Below are positions 47,401 through 58,430 of a stretch of 64,000 bases of DNA, piece by piece. The stretch spans positions 12,470,501 through 12,534,500 of the forward strand of contig NC_092323.1 of the NCBI RefSeq assembly GCF_036785885.1, written 5' to 3'. The stretch's first letter is position 1. Every line of letters starts with the position of its first letter. A program made the translations under genes and the position numbers. A model generated the notes under the pieces. That model was not told where the DNA came from, did not search any database, and was given only the letters and a program-made list of their open reading frames with translations. The DNA is from Coffea arabica (lineage: Eukaryota; Streptophyta; Magnoliopsida; Gentianales; Rubiaceae).

Positions 47401-48806
47401 CGAGCTAATGAGCTGCATGCAAAGCTTAATCATCTTGTCTTAAGTTAGTTAATCACATTTATAAGCTCAGATTGCCTCAGAGAAACAAAATTAAAGCTGC
47501 ATTATTCAAGTTAAGCTCTCGGCAGTTCCAAATTCTTATGCATAACAGATTTCTTTTTCTTCAAATCATCAAGTTTTCACTCGGCTAAATCACTAGATTA
47601 TGCACTCAAAACCAACATGCATACCTAATAAATGGAATTGTTATCCATTCTAGTCCAAAACAGAGTCAAACACCAGCAACGTTCATAAAAAAAATCCAGA
47701 ACCTGTTCAGCTAATTTTCGGACAACTTGCATGCAGCAGATTTTGTTTTCCCTTCAAATTCTGGCTTAAACACAGCTAATAAATCCCATACAAGTTTAAT
47801 CATCCATCTACTAATTAGCTAATCATACAACTAAGCTCAGATCATCACAACTTAGCAAATTAAAACTGAGATTACCATCTCAAGCTCTCGGACAGTACCA
47901 ATTTTTTTTCAATCAAATTTCTGGTAACTTAATCCTTTATCCAAACATACAACCCTCACATGCATGCCTCCAACAGCCTCAACTACCCAAAATCAACTAG
48001 TTCAAGTCTATATATTACCTCAACCTGGAGTTTACACACACGGCTGGCAGCAGAAATGGTTTTCCTCCCTTCAACAGCCCAGAAATTGCAGACCGCTATC
48101 TCTCTCTCTTTCCCTTGCTCTGGCTTGCGGCTGGATGAAAGAAATTTGGTCTCAAGCTCTTCACCAGCTCACGGATGGAAGGCAGAATGGGTCGCAAGTC
48201 ACTCTCTTCCCTCTCTAAGTTACGGATAGGAAGAAAAGAAACAAGAAGCTCGGCTCCCTCTTGCTCACTCTTGTCGATGGAACCGAGGCTACAGCTCTCA
48301 CTCCCTCCTGCTCTCGGTCCAAAGCAGAAACTGAAAAAATGTGTCGTGGAGTTTGGGTGCTTAGTGGTTGATATGAAGATGAATCGCGGATGGAGGAGGT
48401 TGAGTGTTTTAGAGGGGAAAGGAAATGTGATCCGGCAGAAATGGAATTGTGATTTTTTGATTTTTTGATTTTTTGATTTTTTTTTAAATTAATTAAATAA
48501 AACTGATAATAACAACAAAAACAACAAAAAAAAATAATTTAATTAACATTGGATAGAAACTAAATAAACTAAAATCAACAAAGCACAATTTTCCATTTTT
48601 CATCAATTTCCTCTTTTTTTCTTTTTTTTTCACAAATTTTACGTTAAAACTTAAAACTAAAACTAAAACGTGAACAAAATTAATATGACAAATAATTAGC
48701 AAATAAAAGACAAATAAAAAAGGTAACAACTAAAATGCAGACAATCTAAAACAAAAATCATGAATTAGATGCAACATACAAATTATTTAAAAATTTGGTG
48801 TCTACA
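44429..48806 (-). repeat. 3' LTR of Ogre-type element, 4378 bp
   Basis: On the minus strand begins TGTAGACACC and ends GGGGCGCGACA. It matches the right LTR from 61194 onward with about ten small differences over the first ~1.9 kb, then differs in one replaced block (about 46382-46483). It also carries a diverged internal tandem duplication (about 47235-47550 and 47615-47930) around GCATGCAGCAGATTTT. Open frames in it, such as 131 residues at 44895-45290, recur in both LTRs and are not genes. Confidence 0.94.
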
Positions 48807-48865
48807 GTTTGCCCCTCTTTGTTTGAGTTTTGAAAAAACTTGAGACAAAGAAGTAGACACCAAAT
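48793..48865 (-). repeat. Inverted repeat bracketing the polypurine tract
   Basis: ATTTGGTGTCTAC at 48793-48805 (LTR edge) is perfectly inverted as GTAGACACCAAAT at 48853-48865. Nested inside, TCTTTGT at 48816-48822 pairs with ACAAAGA at 48845-48851. RNA or single-stranded DNA could fold into a hairpin with the polypurine tract in one arm. Confidence 0.85.
48807..48822 (-). promoter_or_regulatory. Polypurine tract of Ogre-type element
   Basis: On the minus strand ACAAAGAGGGGCAAAC directly precedes the 3' LTR start; expected plus-strand primer. Confidence 0.88.
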
Positions 48866-49347
48866 ACTTACCTGTGTTATTCGGCTGCAAAATGATTTGA
48901 ACGGACAGGAATTTTAAAAACGGGACTGACCCGAACAAGGAATTTAAAACGGGACTGACCCGAACAGGAATTTAAAACGGGACTGGCCCGAACAGGAATT
49001 TAAAACGGGACTGACCCGAACAGGAATTTAAAACGGGACTGACCCGAACAGAAATTTAAAACGGGACTGACCCGAATAGGGATTTAAAACGGGACTGGCC
49101 CGAACAGGAATTTAAAACGGGACTGACCCGAATAAGGAATTTAAAACGGGACTGGCCCGAACAGGAATTTAAAACGGGACTGGCCCGAACAGGAATTTAA
49201 AACGGAATTTAAAACGGGACTGGCCCGAACAGGAATTTAAAACGGAATTTAAAACGGGATTGACCCGAACACGAATTTAAAACGGGACTGGCCCGAACAG
49301 GAATTTAAAACGGAACTTCACTGGGGAAGTTTAAACAATGAATTAAG

Positions 49348-49378
<31 letters not shown>

Positions 49379-50955
49379 TGAGAATAGTTCAACTTTTGTA
49401 CCAAGAGGGAAATTTGGATTTCTATGACTGAAACGATAGCTGATGCTGTTTCTTATGATCGAGTCTTGCAAATAACATCGATCCTTGTTTACTGGGAAGC
49501 TTTGTCTGACATCGGTTTAGGTGCCAAAAAGAGAGTGGCTGCTTTTGTTTGTAAATGCAACATTCCTGCAAGAAAAGAAGAAATAATAGGCTTGCCACCA
49601 TTATTTGATCCGGTTTGCCTTGAGAGTCGTGTAAACATGAGTCTTGTGATGCTTTTACTTCGGCTCGGCGGCATCTGCCTTAGTCGAACTTGAAACCTTT
49701 CAAATTCTGAGACTGATAAAATACGGATTTAACACTTCACCCAATCTAGGTGGCAGCTTTGTTGCATGTCACTCACTATAACTGATGATTGAATCCCTTA
49801 TCTTTGCACAAACCTCAGGGTTTATCATTCATTTGAATTTAATGGTGAAAGAATGATGCATGAAAATTAGTCATATAAAAATCAATGTATATGCAAGATG
49901 ATTTCCTATGTTAGGCAAAGATGAGCATGCAAAAGAATGTAGACAATCATAAGCATTCATACACAAATAATTTGAGAATAACCAAGAGGTTTATAAAGAT
50001 ACATTTTGCAAAAGAATATTTGTAAAGAACAAATACAAATTTAACCAACGAATATCATATTCAAAACTTTGGATATTTTCTTTTCGGAATCCGATATTGG
50101 CAGAAGTATCACAAATATGAGGAAAACCCCAAATGAACCAGGTCACCGGCTGTTCCTTCTTGAACTTGTCTGTTGAGAAAACCTACCTTGGCGCCCTTTC
50201 GGGTTTTCACCAAGGTTGCCCCCACCCCTTTTGTTGTTTTTCTTTTCTCTTTTCCTTTTTCTTTTCTTTCTTTTTTCTTTTCCTTTTTCCTTTTTTTTCT
50301 TTTCTTTTTCTTTTTCTTTTTCTTTCGAGGTGCCCCTTCGGGTTTTCACCTAAAGAAGAATGAAATATCTCGACCATGATCGACTCAGAAACATGAATTA
50401 AAGATTTCTGGCATCAGTAAAATGTACTTCCCTTGTAAAATTAGGCGAAGACATTACGGACATCACCTGCCAGTTGATTAACAAATTTTCTTATAGAAAT
50501 GCAGCAAGTGACGAAAACCAGGACTTTGGGCTTTTGTAATGAGGTCAGGTGGGGTGTTTTTCAAGAAAGGTTGAGGCTTGAAAGCAGATTTGATACGAGG
50601 GGTGAAATAACTTGAGATTGCACCCTTTTGAGAACAACTCCGAAACTGAGGAAAATTTGCCCCAGTTTGATCAGATTTTCTCTCTTTGCATTTTTCATTG
50701 TATTTTCCTCACTTTTTGTATTTTTCTTTGAAAACTAAATTTGCCCCAGTGTAGGGTTTTTTTTTTTTTTTTTTTTTTTTCGAAACAAATTTGCCCCAGT
50801 GTGGGGTTTGCAATTCTCAAGGGTTATCAAACGAAATTTGTCAATTCTGATGGCTCAAAGGGGACAAGTAGAGATAAAATGTTTTTTAGTGTAAAAGAAG
50901 ATGGCCTGACTTGCATTTCGCCATTTGCATGAATTTCTAAAGAAAATTTGCATGA
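48826..50955 (-). other. Untranslated 3' region of Ogre-type element
   Basis: No supported gene between the pol stop and the polypurine tract. It contains the 28-bp tandem array, a T tract (49349-49375), a CT-rich block (50237-50325) bracketed by two TTCGGGTTTTCACC copies, and a second T tract (50757-50780). Confidence 0.75.
48905..49314. repeat. 28-bp tandem array in Ogre 3' region
   Basis: About thirteen units, each built on AATTTAAAACGGGACTG followed by a GACCCGAACAGG or GGCCCGAACAGG segment, with a few shortened units. Arrays between pol and the 3' LTR are a known feature of Ogre and related elements. Confidence 0.95.
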
Positions 50956-53900
50956 TCAAATGAAAAATTTTTTGCACATATCTGAGTTGATGGGTTGAGG
51001 GAAAACCCGTCCATCCATTTCCGCCAAAATAAGAGCTCCGCCAGGTAATACCTTTTGGATAATGAACGGCCCTTGCCAATTTGGAGCGAACTTGCCTTTA
51101 GCTTCATCTTGCATTGACAAAATTCGCTTCAGTACCTTATCACCTTCTTCAAATGCCCGCCGATGGACTTTTTTGTTGTAAGCTCGGGCCACACGTTTTT
51201 GATAGCATTGCCCATGACAGATAGCATTGAATCGCTTCTCATCTATCAAAGTCAATTGCTCATGGCGCTGCTTGATCCAATCGGCCTCCTCCAATTTAGC
51301 TTCCATAAGGATTCGTAGCGACGGAATTTCAACCTCAGCTGGTAATACAGCTTCCATCCCATACATAAGTGAATATGGCGTTGCCCCAGTCGATGTCCGA
51401 ATAGAAGTCCGGTACGCCATCAATGCATAAGGCAACTTTTCATGCCAATCGCGATGCTTTTCTGTCATTTTGCGGATAATTTTCTTCAGATTCTTATTTG
51501 CGGCTTCTACAGCTCCATTCATCTGGGGCCTATAAATGGCGGAGTTGCGGTGTCTGATCTTGAACTGCTCGCATAATCCATCCACCATGTCATTGTTCAG
51601 ATTCTTGGCATTGTCTGTAATAAGCGTTTCGGGCACTCCAAAGCGACAGATGATGTGATCTCTCAAGAAATTGGCAACTACCTTCTTCGTCACATGTTTA
51701 AACGACTCCGCTTCAACCCATTTGGTAAAGTACTCAATTGCCACCAATATAAATCGATGTCCATTTGAAGCGGGTGGATCGATTGTACCAATCACGTCCA
51801 TACCCCACATTGAACAGGGCCACGGGGCGATCATACTATGCAACTCAGTGGGTGGAGTGTGTATTACATCACCGTGCATTTGACATTTTATACATCTCCG
51901 GACAAAGTCTATACAATCATGCTCCATAGTAAGCCAGAAATATCCGGTTCTCATGATTTTCTTCGCTAGCAAATGGCCATTCATGTGAGGTCCACAGACG
52001 CCACTATGCACTTCTTTCATCATATACTGAGCTTCATCTTCATCGATGCACCTTAAAAGGTTCAAATCTGAGGTTCTTTTATACAAAACTTCTCCACTCA
52101 AGAAGAATTTTGAAACCATTCTACGCAGAAAGCTCTTGTCCTTGGTACTAGCATGCAGAGGGTAAGACCCAGTTTTAAGAAATTCCTTAATATCATTATA
52201 CCAAGGAATATTGTCCGAGGACTTGTCTACAACCCAACAGTGGGCAGGCTTGTCTTGAAATTGAATCTGGATCGGTTCGATCTTCAACTCATCTGGATAC
52301 TGGATCATAGAAGCCAAGGTGGCCAAAGCGTCAGCAAATGCGTTTCGGGCTCGCGGGAGATGTCTGAACTCCAAGTTTTGAAATTGTTTGGCCAGAGTGA
52401 GCAGACTACAATGGTAGGGCAGAATTTTTGAATCTTTGGTTATCCACTGCTTCAAGGTTTGGTGCACGAGCAAATCTGAGTCACTAAAAGCTATCAACTC
52501 TTTGATTTCCATTTCTAAAGCCATTTTGAGACCAAAAATGCAAGCTTCATACTCAGCCATGTTGTTTGTGCAAGCAAATTGCAATTTGGCAGCGGCAGGA
52601 TAGTGCTTCCCTTCGGGTGAAACCAGAACGGCTCCAATTCCAGCTCCGAGGGAATTCGAAGCTCCATCGAAGAAAAGCCTCCATTCAGGGCTTTGTTCAC
52701 TTATATCATCTGTAGCGCCTACGAATAAAACTTTCTCATCAGGGAAATACGTATGAAGTGGCTGATAATCATCATCCCTTGGATTTTCCGCCAAATGATC
52801 CGCTATAGCTTGCCCCTTGACCGCCTTTTGTGAAGTGAAAACAATATCAAACTCTGAGAGAATTATCTGCCATTTGGCCAGGCGTCCGGTTAACATCGGT
52901 TTCTCCAAAAGATACTTCAAAGGATCAGATCGGGAAATAAGATAAATGGTATGGCTCAACAGGTAGTGTCTCAATTTTTGGGATGCCCAGGCCAATGCAC
53001 AACAGCTTTTCTCAATGAATGAATAATTAGCCTCATACTGCGTGAACTTCTTGCTTAGATAGTAAATGGCTTGTTCTTTCCTTCCAAAGTCATCGTGCTG
53101 ACCTAGAACACACCCTACTGCTCCATCGAGTACAGATAAATACATAATCAAAGGTCGGCCTGGTTTGGGCGGCACTAAGACTGGTGGATGCAACAAATAA
53201 TCTTTAATCTTGTCGAAAGCCTGCTGGCACTCCTCATTCCAATACAACGGTACATTCTTTCTTAATAATTTGAACAATGGCTCGCATGTGGCAGTTAATT
53301 GGCCGATGAACCTCCCGATGAAATTGATCTTCCCTAAGAAGCTTTTCACGTCCTTCTGAGTTTTCGGCACTGGCATATCTCGAATTGCTTTGATTTTCGC
53401 CGGATCTATTTCTATGCCCTTCTTGCTAACAATGAATCCCAACAGCTTACCCGCAGGTGCTCCAAAGGCGCATTTCGCAGGATTTAACTTCAAATTGTAC
53501 TTCCGCAATCTTTCGAATAACTTCTTCAAATCAACCAAATGGTCCTCTGCCCTCTTAGACTTGATTATGATGTCATCCACATAGACCTCCATCTCCCGGT
53601 GGATCATATCATGAAATAGGGTTGTCATGGTCCTCTGATACGTTGCTCCAGCATTCTTTAAACCGAAAGGCATGACTCGGTAGCAAAAGGTACCCCAAGG
53701 GGTAATGAAAGCAGTTTTCTCCCTATCCTCTTCTGCCATCAAAATTTGGTGGTAGCCAGCAAAACAATCGCAAAAGGATTCAATCTCATGTCCGGCAGTA
53801 TTGTCTAAGAGAATGTGAATGTTTGGTAGAGGGAAATCATCTTTAGGACTGGCTTTATTAAGGTCTCTATAATCAACGCAAATTCGCACCTCTCCATTCT

Positions 53901-56900
53901 TTTTTGGAACAGGGACTGGATTCGAAAGCCAAGTTGGGTAATGGGAAACAATGATAATGTTGGTTTTGAGTTGTTTTTCAATTTGCTCTTTTATTTTGAG
54001 GCTCATATCTGGTTTGAATTTTCTGGGTTTTTGCTTTACGGGTGGAAAAGAAGGGTCTGTGGGTAACCTATGCACTACCACGTCAGTTGAAATGCCAGTC
54101 ATATCATCATAGGACCACGCAAATACATCCTGGAACATGGTCAAGAATTCAAGCATCTCATTTTTCTGTCTTTCACTCAAATGAATACTAATTTGCACCT
54201 CCTTAACTTCATCCTCAGTGCCAATGTTAACCTTTTCTGTTTCTTCCAGGTTCGGTTTTGGTTTTTCCTCATATTGTTCAAGGTCCTTTGCAAAAGAATC
54301 GAATACCTCCTCATTATCACTCTCGCTTTGGAGTTCGGATTCACAGACCTCCAAGTCATGAGTGATATAGAGATTGCCGTTATTGAATTCCAGAATTGTG
54401 ATATCCAAAGGGTCAAATAATTTTATTTTTGGCCATCTGAAAGAATTAACGAATGTGGGATAATAAGCAGATAAGCATACAACAAACCAATGAACAAGCA
54501 ATATAAATATAAACAAGCGAATAAACAACACAACATGACAAGAAAAACTTGTGCACTTTCTATAAAGCCTTTGATTGAAAGCAAATGGAAATGAAAACTT
54601 AACAATATTTACATGTGCAAATGTTAGTCAAAAGTAAAATTGTTTTCATTGGCTATTTACAGATGCAAAAGTATTTTCATGAATTCACATGAATGATAAA
54701 CCCCTTTCAGTTTACCGAAACTCCTTTCGAATGGGCAGAGCCTCGGCTGTCCAGTTGGGAATTGATCCATCGAGGATGTCAGGAAATTCAGCTTCGCTCG
54801 GAACACTATCTTCAAATGTTGCCCCAACGAACAATTGGGCCAAACTTGCTTCAATTTCGTCAACTGGGTTGATTTCTGACATGATCACCTCGGCTGGTCG
54901 TGGGAAAGTATATTGCAGGGGTGGAATGTCAAGAGCCCTTTGCCTTCCTTCCTTCTCCGCTTTCTTGCGCTCCTTCATCTCTCTAATGTCCTTAGCAGTT
55001 GGTCGGAAACCCAAACCAAACGAATCATTTTTCTCCACAATCTCCACTGGCTTTAAAATTCCTTGCAGATCTCGTCCCAGCCCTTTGTCAAATTCATAGC
55101 CTCCGCGGATCATCTCCTTAGCCATCATGACACTGGCCCTTGATAGAGCTTGCTCCTCCTTTGTTATCCAACTGACGGAGACAATATCAGATGTGCTATG
55201 AGGGGTCACTGTGGAGCTTCGGCTACCCTCTTCTTTGGACTCGGAATCGGTGATTACAAGGCAATCCTCTTCGGCAAATATAGTTATCAGCTTGTCATTT
55301 ACTACAAATTTCAGCAATTGATGCAATGAAGAAGGCACCGCCCCAGACTTGTGAATCCATGGCCTGCCAAGCAAAACGTTGTAAACACTAGGAAAGTGCA
55401 TGACTTGGCAGGTTATTTGAAACTGGGCGGGCCCCATTTCAACTACTAAATCAACTTCTCCTATTGGCTCTCTTTGCGCTCCATCAAAACCTCGGACTAT
55501 GGTCCCTGAAGGCCTCAGCTTGACGTCTTGCAATCCTAGCTTTTCCAAGGTGCTCCAAGGACAGATATTAAGCGCAGATCCGTTGTCAATCAACACCTTC
55601 GGCAACATTTTCCCGTTGCACCTCACGACTATGTACAGGGCCTTGTTATGTCCAATGCCTTCCGCCGGCAATTCCTCGTCAGAGAAAGTGATTTGTTTGG
55701 TGAATAATACGTTCCCAACCACATGTGAGAAATTATCAACTGAAATATCCTTAGGGATTTGAGCTTTAGTCAGTACTTCGATCAGCGCGTCCCTATGCAT
55801 GTCTGATGAAAAGAGCAGGTCCAACATGGATATCTGAGCAGGTGACTTGCTTAGCTTCTCGATTACATTGTATTCGCTTCTCTGGAGCCTTTTAAGAAAA
55901 TCCAAGGCTTCTTTCTCGGTGATTGTTGGTTTAGCAGGCGGCTCAGAGTTATTTGCTGGAATCGGAATGGCAGTTTCAAACGGACTGGCAGTCTTCCCCG
56001 ATCTGGTAACCACTGACACTTCCTTCTTTGCAATTGACTTCTCCCCAATCTGTATGACAGGTTCATCGTAATTCCATGGCACTTGCTGCAGACTTAAAAC
56101 AGGTTCTTGCTTCGGGAATTCGATGAATACTGGCTCTAAAGCCTCACTCTCAGTTGGCGTGAGATCCAAAATAAAGGGCTTTTCGTCCTCTTCAAATGGC
56201 AATTCTATGACAAAGGGTTGGTCTATGACCCCAAACACTTCAGCTTCCCTTGCCAATTCTTTGACTGGTTCTACGTACTCCGTATCATCCAGAATAACAC
56301 CAATGATATTGGCATGTTCCGGCAAGGGGTTCCTATTTACGTTCGGCCCTTGTGTCTCCCTTTTTCGGATTACAATCTCCCCGGCTTCAACCATATCTTG
56401 GATTTTATGCTTAAGCGCCTTGCAATCAATAGTCGAATGTCCGGCGGCCCCTGAATGATAAGCACAGACAGCTTGCGGGTTATACCAGGCGGGCATGCCA
56501 TATGGATAGGTAGGAGGGGGTACCATACCAATTTTCCCGGCGGCCTTTAACTGATCATACAATTGGTCTAAAGGCCTGCCTAAATTGGTGAATGCACGGC
56601 TAGGGGGTCGATTGTACGGTTCAGGAGGTGGAGGATGGTTGTAAATAGGTCTATTTGGTGGAGGAAATCTTGGATTATATGGAGGGCGAGGTCGATTTTG
56701 GGGTGGATTCGGTTGAGAAATTTGAAATGGGGCTGAAGGTGGGTTAGGATAGCTTGGGCGAGATCTAGGGTGGTGGATGTTGGTAGTATATACAGGGTGC
56801 GGATTTGAGTAGTAGGGGTAATGGGGTTGGTAGATTGGGCTGTGTTGGTATCGGGGTCTGGGTGAAGGGTTTTGGTTCCAAATAAAGGTTGCATCCCCCT

Positions 56901-58083
56901 CTTTCTTTTTGAACGGCGGCTTTTTCACATTGCTTCCTTGACCTTGTAAAGCATCCAACTGGGATTTGAGAGCAGAGACATTAACAATCTTCCCAACTCT
57001 TACGAAGTCATCAAACTCCTCAAGTTTATTTACAATTGCAGCAAACGAACATCCGGTCATACGGAAAATCTCTTCAAAGTACGGCGGATCATGTGCTTTT
57101 ATGAAAGTACGTATGATTTCGTCCTCGGTCATTGGTGGCTCGACTTTTGCAGCTACTTTTCTCCACCTCTTGGCATAAGTCTTGTGATCCTCGGAGGGTT
57201 TTCTTTTCGTCCCTTCCAACGTAGTTCGTGTCGGAGCCAACTCGCAGTTATACTCGTACTGCCTGATGAAAGCATTGGATAGATCAACCCAGGTCTTCAC
57301 CTCCTCCGGCTTTAAATTCGAATACCAATCAAGGGCGTCGCCTTCTAGACTTTCCGGGAATAACCTTAACGGCAAGTTCTCGTCATCCACTGGTCTACCC
57401 AACTTGTTGGCAAACAAACGCAAGTGTGTCTTCGGGTTGCCCGTACCATCATATTTGTTGAACTTCGGGGTCTTGAATCCCACTGGCAGCTGTACATTTG
57501 GAAACAGGCACAAATCATCGTAGTCTAGCACCCCTTGCTTGCTTAAACCTTGGCTTTTCCGGATGAACTCATCGAAACGGTCCAACCGCTTAAGTAACTT
57601 CAGATCAATTGGGGCAGATGACTCCCCCACTTCCGGCTTGGTTTGAACAATGTTCTCCGGCACAAAAGGCTCTGCAGTAGTCTGATAAAAAGCGTGTGGA
57701 TCTGGAGGCATGCTTGGACCACCTTGACCACCCTGAGGATGAAATCCTTGCCCATAGAGAGGATAGAACGGAGGATTTTGAGTATAAGCATATTGCGGGT
57801 TGACAATTCCCTCAAACGTGGTTTGAATTGGAGGAATAACAAATGGTAACGTGGTTTGAATTGGCGGAATAACAAATGGTTCGGATTGTGGTTGTGTGGC
57901 GGGCACAGGTTCAGGTTGCACTCCGCTACTAACGAGCTCGTCGATCAACTTCTTCTGAGCGGCCATTTCCGATGCCATTTCCCCAAATTTTGTGAGTAAC
58001 TCTGTCAACTGAACCCCAGGACTTGCAGCTTCCGGCTGGGTAGTTGCAACGGCCTTATCGGATGATTCTGGTTGGGTACTCAT
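50956..58083 (-). CDS. Gag-Pro-Pol polyprotein, spliced (58083-54716 joined to 54436-50956)
   Basis: Removing the intron joins both frames into 2282 residues. In order: Gag domain (about 57460-56950; KFNKYDGTGNPKTHL, FPESLEGDALDWY); Pro/Tyr-rich stretch; zinc motif CAYHSGAAGHSTIDC (near 56460); aspartic protease with LIDNGSALNICP (near 55590), the DNGS form usual in Tat elements; G-patch-like segment MIRGGYEFDKGLGRDLQG (near 55090); reverse transcriptase with YVDD at 53584-53573; gypsy RNase H; a second, archaeal-type RNase H (DGASNSLGAG, NNMAEYEA, SDSDLL, ADALATLAS); integrase with an HHCC finger (CGPHMNGH, CIKCQ) and the D, D, E residues in MDVIG, TDNAKN and NGAVEAANK. The frame extends upstream of ATG 58083 to 58173 without an ATG. 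All visible catalytic residues are kept. Confidence 0.93.
54437..54715 (-). other. Predicted intron between protease and reverse transcriptase
   Basis: Donor TTTCG|GTAAAC at 54715, acceptor TTCTTTCAG|ATGGCC ending at 54437; 279 nt. Unspliced, the Gag-Pro frame stops at the TAA inside the donor (54714-54712). Spliced, CG plus A restores Arg and the frame runs on as RWPKIKLFDP into reverse transcriptase. Ogre elements are known to splice an intron here. Confidence 0.88.
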
Positions 58084-58430
58084 GTCTACACGATTCCTTT
58101 GGGCTTTACTTCGGGATCGCGTAATAATGGGGCTTTTCCGAAAAGCTATTTTGAAATTTACCTGAAAATGCAAAAGACTTCTTTAGATAAACCAATGATT
58201 ACTGAATTTCTGCAATTTAAAGAGAGAAAAAAAAAAGAAAAAGACATGAGTTAGTAATTATTCAAACAATTCGGATGCATGTCCTATTTTGGGGGCCCTT
58301 TTTGTGCCAAGGGTAGGCCTAGCATGATGCAACACCTTCGAAATGGGACCCGTAACACAAACCTGTTTTTGACAATAATTCCAAATGAGGGCAAAAGAAA
58401 AATCATTTTCATTGATAAACTTGCCAATAT

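Noticed and set aside
48905..49314. Regular repeats that could be taken for a CRISPR array
   Set aside because: Units are head to tail without unique spacers, in a plant retrotransposon.
50133..50379. Phe/Leu-rich and Lys/Glu-rich frames on opposite strands
   Set aside because: Products of a CT-rich low-complexity tract in the Ogre 3' region.
54437..54531. N-terminal extension MLFIRLFIFILLVHWF of the Pol frame as a signal peptide or envelope piece
   Set aside because: It is read through the predicted intron; the hydrophobic residues come from AT-rich intron sequence.
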